A stretch of 64,000 nt of DNA from an uncultured Prevotellaceae bacterium (GTDB lineage: Bacteria > Bacteroidota > Bacteroidia > Bacteroidales > Bacteroidaceae): the NCBI GenBank assembly GCA_946415365.1, contig CAMKSE010000018.1, positions 30,293 through 94,292 of the forward strand. Direction: 5' to 3'. The notes beneath the pieces were generated by a model that worked only from the letters and a program-made list of their open reading frames with translations, did not search any database and was not told the origin of the DNA. A program made the translations under genes and the position numbers. The first letter of the stretch is position 1, and every line of letters begins with the position of its first letter. This document shows positions 36,497 to 44,064 of the stretch, piece by piece.

Positions 36497-37045
36497 ATGG
36501 AATATTTTGAGACAGAAATCAAAGGCGTTTTCATCATTGAACCAAAGGTGTTTAAGGATGCTCGAGGTTACTTTATGGAAGCTTGGAAACAGGCAGAGTT
36601 TGACGAGCATGTAGGAAAAACGGTATTTATACAGGACAATGAGTCGAAATCGTCATATGGTGTGTTGCGCGGATTGCACTATCAGAAGGGTGATGCTTCG
36701 CAGGCAAAGCTTGTGCGTGTGATAAAAGGAAAGGTGTTGGACGTGGCAGTTGACATCCGCAAGTCGAGTCCAACCTTTGGCAAACATGTGATGGTAGAGC
36801 TGAGCGAGGACAATAAGCGCCAGTTCTTCATCCCTCGTGGCTTTGCTCATGGTTTCCTGGTGCTTAGCGATGAAGCCATTTTTACGTATAAAGTGGACAA
36901 TCCCTATGCTCCTCAGTGTGATGCCGGCATCCGATGGAATGATCCAGATCTAGGCATTGAATGGCCCATTGATCCTGTGAAGGTTCAAACGAGTGAGAAG
37001 GACTTGAAGCAACCCTTGCTGAAAGACGCAGAAGTTTTTGACTAA
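36497..37045 (+). CDS. rfbC: dTDP-4-dehydrorhamnose 3,5-epimerase
   Basis: 182 aa cupin enzyme that epimerises dTDP-4-keto-6-deoxyglucose for dTDP-L-rhamnose. Motifs: EPKVFKDARGYFMEAW, VLRGLHYQKG (catalytic His), LVRVIKGKVLDVAVDIR and FIPRGFAHGFLVLS. rfbA, rfbB and rfbD are not adjacent. It is followed after 18 bases by ugd, another nucleotide-sugar gene, suggesting a surface-polysaccharide unit. Confidence 0.96.
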   Translation: MEYFETEIKGVFIIEPKVFKDARGYFMEAWKQAEFDEHVGKTVFIQDNESKSSYGVLRGLHYQKGDASQAKLVRVIKGKVLDVAVDIRKSSPTFGKHVMVELSEDNKRQFFIPRGFAHGFLVLSDEAIFTYKVDNPYAPQCDAGIRWNDPDLGIEWPIDPVKVQTSEKDLKQPLLKDAEVFD

Positions 37046-37063
37046 CAACTTATTATTACAGAT

Positions 37064-38383
37064 ATGAATATTGCAATTGTAGGTACAGGATATGTGGGCT
37101 TGGTATCAGGAACATGCTTTGCTGACACAGGCGCTAACGTGACGTGCGTAGATGTGGATGCCAACAAAATTGAGCGTCTGCAGAATGGTGAGATACCAAT
37201 TTATGAGCCTGGACTTGATGAACTTGTTAAGAAGAATGTTGCCGCAGGACGATTGAAGTTTACAACCGATTTGGCATCAGTTCTCGATGATGTGCAGATT
37301 GTGTTTTCTGCAGTGGGTACTCCTCCAGATGAAGACGGTTCTGCCGATCTGAAATATGTGTTACAGGTGGCTAGGACTATCGGCCAGAATCTGAATCACT
37401 ATGTGGTTGTAGTTACGAAGTCGACTGTTCCTGTTGGTACGGCCAAAAAGGTGCGTAAGGCCATTGAAGAAGAGTTGCAGAAACGCGGTGTTAATATTGA
37501 GTTCGATGTTGCTTCGAACCCGGAGTTTCTGAAAGAGGGTAACGCCATCAAAGATTTCATGAGTCCTGACCGTGTGGTGGTGGGAGTGGAAAGCGAACAC
37601 GCTAAGAAGGTGCTGACGAAACTCTATAAGCCCTTCTTAATTAATAATTTCCGTGTAATCTTCATGGATATTCCATCAGCCGAGATGACCAAGTATGCTG
37701 CCAACTCGATGCTTGCCACGCGTATCTCGTTTATGAATGATATCGCTAATCTATGCGAGCGTGTGGGTGCAGATGTAAATATGGTACGTGCGGGAATAGG
37801 TTCCGACACGCGTATCGGTCGTAAGTTCCTCTATGCGGGCTGTGGTTACGGTGGAAGTTGTTTCCCCAAGGACGTGAAGGCACTCATTAAGACTGCCGAT
37901 CAAAATGGCTACTCGATGGAGGTGTTGAAGGCAGTTGAGCGTGTGAACGAAAAACAGAAAAGTGTACTTTACGAGAAGCTTGTAAAAGCATTCGGCTCTG
38001 AGGAGGCCCTGAAGGGTAAGACTATCGCCATGTGGGGCCTGTCATTCAAGCCAGAGACCGACGATATGCGTGAGTCTACTGCCCTTGTGATGATAGAGAA
38101 GTTGTTGGCAGCAGGCTGTATCGTACGAGTGTATGACCCAATAGCCATGAACGAATGTAAACGCCGTATCGGAGATCAGGTGACCTACTGCCGTGATATG
38201 TACGACGTGGTACTCGATGCCGATGCTTTACTGCTGCTCACAGAGTGGAAGGAGTTCCGTCTGCCGGGATGGGGTGTCATCCGTAAGGCCATGAAACGTC
38301 CATTGGTTATCGACGGAAGGAACATCTTCGACATCGAGGAACTGGAGGAGAACAACTTTGAGTATCATTGCATAGGAAAGTAA
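37064..38383 (+). CDS. ugd: UDP-glucose 6-dehydrogenase
   Basis: 439 aa NAD enzyme oxidising UDP-glucose to UDP-glucuronate. N-terminal Rossmann motif IAIVGTGYVGLVSGTCFAD, then FSAVGTPPDEDGSADLKYV, VTKSTVPVGT, NPEFLKEGNAIKDF and catalytic-Cys motif GCGYGGSCFPKDVKAL; C-terminal WGLSFKPETDDMRESTALVM. Full length. Works with rfbC in precursor supply for exopolysaccharide or O-antigen-like glycans. Confidence 0.97.
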   Translation: MNIAIVGTGYVGLVSGTCFADTGANVTCVDVDANKIERLQNGEIPIYEPGLDELVKKNVAAGRLKFTTDLASVLDDVQIVFSAVGTPPDEDGSADLKYVLQVARTIGQNLNHYVVVVTKSTVPVGTAKKVRKAIEEELQKRGVNIEFDVASNPEFLKEGNAIKDFMSPDRVVVGVESEHAKKVLTKLYKPFLINNFRVIFMDIPSAEMTKYAANSMLATRISFMNDIANLCERVGADVNMVRAGIGSDTRIGRKFLYAGCGYGGSCFPKDVKALIKTADQNGYSMEVLKAVERVNEKQKSVLYEKLVKAFGSEEALKGKTIAMWGLSFKPETDDMRESTALVMIEKLLAAGCIVRVYDPIAMNECKRRIGDQVTYCRDMYDVVLDADALLLLTEWKEFRLPGWGVIRKAMKRPLVIDGRNIFDIEELEENNFEYHCIGK

Positions 38384-38390
38384 TTGATAG

Positions 38391-39179
38391 ATGGTCAAAT
38401 ATGGCGTCATAGTGGTTGCTGTTCTTTTGCTTGGCGGATGTTCTGGCAAGCAGGGCAGCACGGAGTCGGAACAGGAAGACCGTGAAGCGAAGGCTCAGAT
38501 GCAGGGCGTGTGGGTCGATGCTGAGACGGAAGACGTGGCCTTCCGTGTGGAGGGCGATACAATTTTCTATGCAGACTCCACCAGTATGCCGGCATATTTC
38601 AGGATTATCAGCGACTCATTGATGCTGGCCTCTGGGACGCGATACGGTATCGAAAGACATAGTGAGAACCTGTTTTGGTTTAAGAATCAGAATGGTGACC
38701 TCATCAAACTGCGTAAGGCTGAGGAAGCCGATAGTGTTGTGGAGTTTGTTCACGACAAACCTGCGGTGATGACCTATACCCAGCAGGTGAAGAGAGACTC
38801 GGTGGTAATGTACAACGGTGAACGCTATCATTGGTATGTGGCCATCAACCCCACGCGATACAAAGTGGTGTTACGAACTTATAATGATGACGGAATGGAG
38901 GTTGAGAATGTGTATTACGACAATATCATGCACATCAGTGTGTTCAACGGTGCACGACAACTCTATTCTAGTGACTTCCGTAAGCAGCAATATAGCGGTC
39001 TTGTGCCCCCGAAGTTTCTTGAGGAGGCGGTGCTCTCTGATATGGAGTACAGTAAGGCCGATGCACAAGGGCTCCACTTCATAGCTACACTCTGTGTGCC
39101 CGACGGCGCAAGTTGCTACCAAGCAGAGACAGTCATCTCATACAAGGGTGAGGTGACGAAGGAACTCATAGAATACTAG
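38391..39179 (+). CDS. DUF4738 lipoprotein
   Basis: 262 aa. Lipoprotein signal ends LLGGC (Cys17). Residues about 35-110 form a strand-rich region (GVWVDAETEDVAFRVEGD), and residues about 125-260 look like DUF4738 (YDNIMHISVFNGARQLYSSD, then FRKQQYSGLVPP). The family is Bacteroidales-restricted with no known activity. It follows ugd after 7 bases; its end overlaps the convergent nudC by four bases. Confidence 0.8.
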   Translation: MVKYGVIVVAVLLLGGCSGKQGSTESEQEDREAKAQMQGVWVDAETEDVAFRVEGDTIFYADSTSMPAYFRIISDSLMLASGTRYGIERHSENLFWFKNQNGDLIKLRKAEEADSVVEFVHDKPAVMTYTQQVKRDSVVMYNGERYHWYVAINPTRYKVVLRTYNDDGMEVENVYYDNIMHISVFNGARQLYSSDFRKQQYSGLVPPKFLEEAVLSDMEYSKADAQGLHFIATLCVPDGASCYQAETVISYKGEVTKELIEY

Positions 39180-39946
39180 TCTTTTTCCAGCCAGTCGTCC
39201 AGAAGCATTCGGGCGATAGAGAGTTTCTCGGGGATATCAGGCAGGTTGTCCTTGCGGAACCATCCACCCTTTGCTATCTCAGAGCGTTGGAGATGTATGT
39301 CGCCGCTGACGTAGTCGGCATTGAAACCCACCATCAGTCCGCATGGGTAGGGCCAGGGCTGGCTGGCGAAGTAGCGGATGTTTGTGATCTTGACGCCAGT
39401 CTCCTCAAATGCCTCACGTGCAACGGCCTCTTCAAGTGTCTCGCCTGTCTCCACGAAACCTGCCACGAGTCCGAAGAAATCGCGTTTAAAGTTCTTTGCG
39501 CGCACCAGCAGCACCTCGTCGCCCTTGTGAATGAGTACGATGACGGCCGTAGCGAGCTGCGGCCATATTTCTTTCCCACACTCAGGACATTTCTTCGAGA
39601 TGTCAGTATCCATACGCATCGGAGAACCGCAAACCCCACAGTATTTTGTGTTTTGGTCCCAATATAGAAGTTCCTGACATTTTCCTGCCTTCAAGTAGAG
39701 TGGACGTGGAAGTCGGTAGAAACTCTGGCGGAGTCCGCACATTTCATAGCGTTCGTCATCGGTCAATGGTGATTCGATACGGTATGTTACTACGGGCGTG
39801 CCATCGTCCATAGGAGTAATGTTCATAAGGTGGGTCCATGGTTTCACCTCAGTTGGAGGCTCTTCACGAAGAGGAATGGTATATTCCCCCTCAGCTGTTT
39901 TTTCCAACAGCAGGTCCTCCTTACAGAATACGAAATAATAAATCAT
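39176..39946 (-). CDS. nudC: NAD(+) diphosphatase NudC
   Basis: 256 aa. Zinc ribbon CGVCGSPM ... CPECGKEIWPQ (residues about 103-130); Nudix box GFVETGETLEEAVAREAFEE and ETGV; the NudC-specific SQPWPYPCGLMVGF. It splits NAD(H) into NMN(H) and AMP and removes NAD caps from RNA. Its ATG overlaps the stop of the upstream 5'-nucleotidase gene by four bases (ATGA), so the two are translationally coupled. Confidence 0.95.
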   Translation of the reverse strand: MIYYFVFCKEDLLLEKTAEGEYTIPLREEPPTEVKPWTHLMNITPMDDGTPVVTYRIESPLTDDERYEMCGLRQSFYRLPRPLYLKAGKCQELLYWDQNTKYCGVCGSPMRMDTDISKKCPECGKEIWPQLATAVIVLIHKGDEVLLVRAKNFKRDFFGLVAGFVETGETLEEAVAREAFEETGVKITNIRYFASQPWPYPCGLMVGFNADYVSGDIHLQRSEIAKGGWFRKDNLPDIPEKLSIARMLLDDWLEKD

Positions 39947-41715
39947 TTTCCAAAGAGCAGTTTGCGGTCACGTTCGATGGCAGGCTTTACCCATTCCTCA
40001 GGAACAAATTTCCAGTTATTGTTGGGTCGCGGATTCACCTTCCCCAGACGATGTATCTCCTCCATCAGATAATGGCGTTGGTCGAGTTCGCTGCAGTAGA
40101 TCACGCGGTTGGCGAGAGAGTCCTTAGGGATGCCTGCACCGTGAGTCAGCAGTTCTCCGCCGCCGTTTGCACGATAGCTGTTCATCGCAACACGATACCA
40201 TTTCTTCTCATCGAAGGGTGTGCCGTCACTCATCTGCAGTATTCTGACTTTCTGCCCGTCTGGTTTGGTGACATCCACCTCGTAGTCGATGCCGCAGGCA
40301 GAGTCGAAGTTGAAGGTATAGTACTTGAATCCCATACGCTGCTGATCGCCCTTCATCTCGTTGTTGAGCAGCATAATATGGTCATCAGGACTCTTCATCT
40401 GGTTTGTCCACATGTCGTAGCTCATTTCCAGGTGCTTGCGTATCTCTTCTCCGGTCAGACGGAGCACGAGCAGAAGGTTCTCGAAGCGATAGAGCTTGAA
40501 CATATCAGCCACGGTCACGTTCCCAGCCTTGATAGATGCGTTGAAAGAAAGTGGTGCTGTGATGGAGATGTCGGCACCCGTGAGTGATAACTGGAGGTTG
40601 TGGATGAGGTCGGAGAAGGCTGCGTTGCCAAAAAAGCAGTCACGGGTATAGATGCTGCTTTCGAAAGTGCCTATTCTCTTATTCACATAGTCCTTGGCAG
40701 CGTCTATGTGTGGTTGGAAATGTTTTACCATTTGTTCGTCAACCTCTTCATCGAGTACGCTGACAATCTCGCCCTTGATATCTTTCTTCACGAGGTATCC
40801 CTGCTTGTAGGTCAGCTCTATCTCGGCTTCGGCAACGTTCTTCACATAACATGAGGGGTCGATGATAAGTACGCGCTCACCGTCCTTATTAGTAATCCAT
40901 TCATTGTGTACCTGGTGGTCGTGACCGAAGAAGATAATGTCGAATCCCGGCACTTCACGGGCAACGGCTGCCGTAGCGTTCTCCTCATAGTCGGGGGTGA
41001 CGATGCCGCCGTCTTTTCCTGAATGGAATAGTCCGAAGATAAGGTCGGGATGCTCCACCTCCTTGAGATACTTCACCCATTTCTTCGCGCAGGAGGTCAT
41101 CTCCTCGAACTCGATACCCTTCCACACGTTCTCTGTCAACCAGTTGGGGATAGCAGGGGTGAGCATTCCTATTATGGCAATCTTCACTCCGTCGACATAA
41201 TGGATGGAGTAGGGCTGAAGACCGTCGTAGATACTAATCAGACTAGCGGGATTATTCTTACTCGTAGTACCACTCTTCACGATGTTCGCTCCGAGCAGCG
41301 GACAGCGTACCTCACGGATCCATTTGTCGTAGACCTTATGGCCAGGCTCTATGTCGTGGTTTCCTACAGTCTCGGCATCGTACTGCATATAGTTGATGAC
41401 CGACGCTGCAAGGTTCTCGCTGACAGGCATCACATAGTTCGACCAGTAGATGCAGGGCTGCCCCTGCAGGATGTCGCCGTTGTCGATAAGCAGCAGGTTA
41501 TCGTTACCCCATTTCGCGCGTTCCTTGTTTATATAGGTATTTGCACGTGACAGGGTACCCTTTAGGGGTTTCCGCTCCATAAAATCGTAGGGGAAGAAAT
41601 GTCCGTGAACGTCGCTCGTCTCTATAACCTTCAGCCTGACGGTCTTAGATGTCTGGGCTGTAGATGGTGTTAGGATGGCTGTCAGAGCCAGGGCAGTTAG
41701 AATGGTCTTTTTCAT
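39943..41715 (-). CDS. secreted metallophosphatase / 5'-nucleotidase
   Basis: 590 aa from MKKTILTALALTAIL at 41715, a signal peptide of about 20 residues. N-terminal calcineurin-like metallophosphatase domain: ETSDVHGHFFPYDF, IDNGDILQGQP, VGNHDIEPG and FFGHDHQVHN. C-terminal 5'-nucleotidase domain: ISITAPLSFNASIKAGNVTV, YRFENLLLVLRLTGEE and AMNSYRANGGGE. UshA-like family; may act on 2',3'-cyclic nucleotides or nucleoside monophosphates in the periplasm. Co-transcribed with nudC. Confidence 0.94.
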   Translation of the reverse strand: MKKTILTALALTAILTPSTAQTSKTVRLKVIETSDVHGHFFPYDFMERKPLKGTLSRANTYINKERAKWGNDNLLLIDNGDILQGQPCIYWSNYVMPVSENLAASVINYMQYDAETVGNHDIEPGHKVYDKWIREVRCPLLGANIVKSGTTSKNNPASLISIYDGLQPYSIHYVDGVKIAIIGMLTPAIPNWLTENVWKGIEFEEMTSCAKKWVKYLKEVEHPDLIFGLFHSGKDGGIVTPDYEENATAAVAREVPGFDIIFFGHDHQVHNEWITNKDGERVLIIDPSCYVKNVAEAEIELTYKQGYLVKKDIKGEIVSVLDEEVDEQMVKHFQPHIDAAKDYVNKRIGTFESSIYTRDCFFGNAAFSDLIHNLQLSLTGADISITAPLSFNASIKAGNVTVADMFKLYRFENLLLVLRLTGEEIRKHLEMSYDMWTNQMKSPDDHIMLLNNEMKGDQQRMGFKYYTFNFDSACGIDYEVDVTKPDGQKVRILQMSDGTPFDEKKWYRVAMNSYRANGGGELLTHGAGIPKDSLANRVIYCSELDQRHYLMEEIHRLGKVNPRPNNNWKFVPEEWVKPAIERDRKLLFGK

Positions 41716-41733
41716 CTTTTTGGAAATTTTCTG

Positions 41734-41741
41734 CAAAAGTA
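41734..41741 (-). promoter_or_regulatory. -7 box of the nucleotidase-nudC unit
   Basis: TACTTTTG followed by CAGAAAA on the minus strand, 18 bases ahead of the ATG. Confidence 0.55.
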
Positions 41742-41779
41742 CAAAGAAATATTTGAATTACCAAACGTTTTTCGTGTTT

Positions 41780-41796
41780 TTGGCACACTTATTGCA
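41780..41796 (+). promoter_or_regulatory. sigma-54-type promoter of the DnaJ-like gene
   Basis: TTGGCAC-ACTTA-TTGCA. The GG of the -24 element and the GC of the -12 element have exact sigma-54 spacing, and only one consensus base (G after GGCAC) differs. No TAnnTTTG box is present in this spacer. Start site would be near 41807, 33 bases ahead of the ATG. Confidence 0.7.
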
Positions 41797-41824
41797 GTTT
41801 TTAAGTAGATGATTTAATAAAGAA

Positions 41825-41831
41825 AAGGAGG
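41825..41831 (+). promoter_or_regulatory. strong ribosome binding site of the DnaJ-like gene
   Basis: AAGGAGG, eight bases before the ATG at 41840. It is a full Shine-Dalgarno, rare in this window, so the gene is exceptional for both transcription and translation signals. Confidence 0.75.
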
Positions 41832-41839
41832 ACATTATT

Positions 41840-42559
41840 ATGGCATTTATAGACTATTACAAGATTTTGGGTGTAGATAAGACGATACCCCAGAAAGACG
41901 TTAAGAAAGCATACTTGAAGCGGGCGAAGCAGTTTCATCCAGACCTTCATCCTGACGATCCGAAGGCACAGGCGAAATTCCAGGCACTTCAGGAGGCGTA
42001 CGACGTAATTGGTGATCCCGAGAAGCGACGTAAGTACGACCAGTATGGCGAACAATGGAAGCAGGCAGAACAATTCGGTGGTTTCGGTGGTGCCCAGGGG
42101 AGTGGTTATGGAGGCTTTGGCGGTGCAGGAAGCAATCCTTTTGAGGGGTTCGATTTCTCTGGATTCACAGGAGGTGGAGGGTTCAGCTCGTTCTTTGAGA
42201 ACTTATTCGGCAGGAATGGTCATCAGGGTGGTGGCTTCGGCGGATTTCAGGGGTTCTCGGGAGGTTCGTCGCGTCAGGCACGAACGAGCTCAGGAGAGAT
42301 GAACGCAACAGTTTCCATCGATCTTTATACAGCATTGCTTGGTGGTGAGGTAATGATCACCCTCAGCAATGGTCAGAAATTGAAGATGAAGATCAAGCCA
42401 GAGACACAGCCAGGCACAAAAGTACGTCTCCGCGGCAAGGGCTATGACCGCGGAGACGGGACTTTCGGTGACCTTATTATTACCTATCAGGTGAAACTGC
42501 CAACGAACCTTACGGAGAGGCAGAAGTCACTTCTGCAGGAGATGCGCCTTAGTAGATAA
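41840..42559 (+). CDS. DnaJ/CbpA-type co-chaperone, short form
   Basis: 239 aa. J-domain residues 1-70 (YYKILGVDKTIPQKDVKKAY, HPDLHPDD with the HPD motif), a Gly/Phe-rich region of about 85 residues, then a single C-terminal peptide-binding domain (GEMNATVSIDLYTALLGGEV, KLKMKIKPETQPGTKVRLRG). It lacks the zinc finger of DnaJ and the second C-terminal domain and dimerisation helix of CbpA (about 300 aa), so it is shorter than either. It stimulates DnaK. Sigma-54 control suggests a stress or regulated role. The 3' end overlaps the convergent transporter gene by 11 bases. Confidence 0.92.
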   Translation: MAFIDYYKILGVDKTIPQKDVKKAYLKRAKQFHPDLHPDDPKAQAKFQALQEAYDVIGDPEKRRKYDQYGEQWKQAEQFGGFGGAQGSGYGGFGGAGSNPFEGFDFSGFTGGGGFSSFFENLFGRNGHQGGGFGGFQGFSGGSSRQARTSSGEMNATVSIDLYTALLGGEVMITLSNGQKLKMKIKPETQPGTKVRLRGKGYDRGDGTFGDLIITYQVKLPTNLTERQKSLLQEMRLSR

Positions 42560-43877
42560 GCATCGACATTATATAGGCCACGATAGTAGATGTGATTACG
42601 CAGATAAGACCAGGCATCATGAACGAGTGGTTCAAAAGGTATTTACCTATGACGGTGGTACCTGACCGGTCGAAGTTTACTGTGGCAATATCGGAGGGAT
42701 AGTTCGGAATGAAGAAGTAGCCGTAAACTGATGGCAGTACACCCAACAGAACTGGACCTGCAATACCCAACGAGTAGGCCAGCGGTAGCATAGATACTAC
42801 AACAGCTCCTTGAGAGTTGATGAGCACAGACACCAGGAAGAACACAAGGGCGATAGCCCAGGGATAATCCTTCACAATGTCTTCAAGCATGGCCTGAATC
42901 TCAGGCATGTAATTAGCGAAATAGGTGTCGGCCATCCAGGCTATACCGTAGATGGCAACAACAGCCACCATACCTGACTGCCACACAGGACCCGCAACGG
43001 CTTTCTTTGGCTGAGCCTTGCAGAAGAGTATCATTAGTGCAGCGGCGGCAATCATCACTATCTGGATCACGATGTTCATTTTCAGAGGCTTACCGTCCCA
43101 TGAAGGAAGAGCATCCTGGAAGATTGCGAAGAACACAATCACAGCGAGAGCTCCTAGGAAGATGAACACGGCATTTTTTGCAGACTGCGGGATGGTCTTG
43201 TCGAGGGTAGTGGCACCACTGCCGTAGATGTATTCGCGCTGGGCAGGATCGGCAATTTTCTTCTGGAACTCAGGATCCTTGTCAAGGTCGAGACCACGAT
43301 GGTATGAGGCGGCAGCAGCGGCCATCAAACCACAGACGCAGGCGGGGATGGAGATCATCAACACACGTGGGATGGTGATATCGAAACCGTTAGCATTTGA
43401 GATGGTCACAAAGGCCACAACGGCGGCAGCGATGGGCGAACATGTGATACCAACCTGAGAGGCAATAGAGGCCACACCGCAAGGGCGTTCTGGACGTATA
43501 CCTTTCTTTAATGCAATGTCACAAATAATTGGCATTAAGGTGTATACGACGTGACCTGTTCCTACTAGAACCGTTAGGAAGAATGTACACAGAGGAGCGA
43601 GGAACGTGATGCGATCCGGATGCTTGCGTAGCAGACGCTCGGCAATCTGGATCAACCAATCCATACCGCCTGATGCTTGCATGATACCCGCACAGGTTAC
43701 GGCTGCGATAATGATGTAAATCACATCAGTAGGAGGAGTACCTGGTTTCAATCCGAAACCGAACACGAGAATGGCCAGACCAATACCGGAGATGGCACCA
43801 AGGGCAAGCGAACCATAGCGCGAGCCTACCCACAAAGCTCCTAAAACGATACAGAGCTGAAAAATCATTAATAGCAT
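42549..43877 (-). CDS. anaerobic C4-dicarboxylate transporter, DcuA/DcuB family
   Basis: 442 aa, 10-12 hydrophobic segments. Family features: GIGLAILVFGFGLKPGTPPT, HPDRITFLAPLCTFFLTVL, GTGHVVYTLMPIICDIAL, IASQVGITCSPIAAA and FIPNYPSDIATVNFDRSGTT. Exchanges fumarate or aspartate for succinate in anaerobes, fitting a succinate-producing fermenter such as Prevotella. Start is either the ATG at 43877 or the one three codons later. Promoter box TATCTTTG at 43918-43925 on the minus strand. Confidence 0.93.
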   Translation of the reverse strand: MLLMIFQLCIVLGALWVGSRYGSLALGAISGIGLAILVFGFGLKPGTPPTDVIYIIIAAVTCAGIMQASGGMDWLIQIAERLLRKHPDRITFLAPLCTFFLTVLVGTGHVVYTLMPIICDIALKKGIRPERPCGVASIASQVGITCSPIAAAVVAFVTISNANGFDITIPRVLMISIPACVCGLMAAAAASYHRGLDLDKDPEFQKKIADPAQREYIYGSGATTLDKTIPQSAKNAVFIFLGALAVIVFFAIFQDALPSWDGKPLKMNIVIQIVMIAAAALMILFCKAQPKKAVAGPVWQSGMVAVVAIYGIAWMADTYFANYMPEIQAMLEDIVKDYPWAIALVFFLVSVLINSQGAVVVSMLPLAYSLGIAGPVLLGVLPSVYGYFFIPNYPSDIATVNFDRSGTTVIGKYLLNHSFMMPGLICVITSTIVAYIMSMLIY

Positions 43878-43917
43878 AATACGAATTTATTAGTTATTGA
43901 TTTTATATCTTTGGCTG

Positions 43918-43925
43918 CAAAGATA
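43918..43925 (-). promoter_or_regulatory. -7 box of the dicarboxylate transporter gene
   Basis: TATCTTTG followed by CAGCC on the minus strand, 41 bases ahead of the ATG. Confidence 0.55.
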
Positions 43926-44007
43926 CAAAAATATTCTGAAACTAAAAACTTTTTTAGGCAGAAATCTTAAAATTATTTATTTCTTTTGTCAGGTCGGATA
44001 TTTTTAG

Positions 44008-44015
44008 TACCTTTG
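44008..44015 (+). promoter_or_regulatory. -7 box of ileS
   Basis: TACCTTTG followed by CACGC; 49-base leader to the ATG at 44065. Confidence 0.7.
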
Positions 44016-44064
44016 CACGCTAAAATAAGGTATATCGGAAATTAGACATAAAAGAAAATCATAG

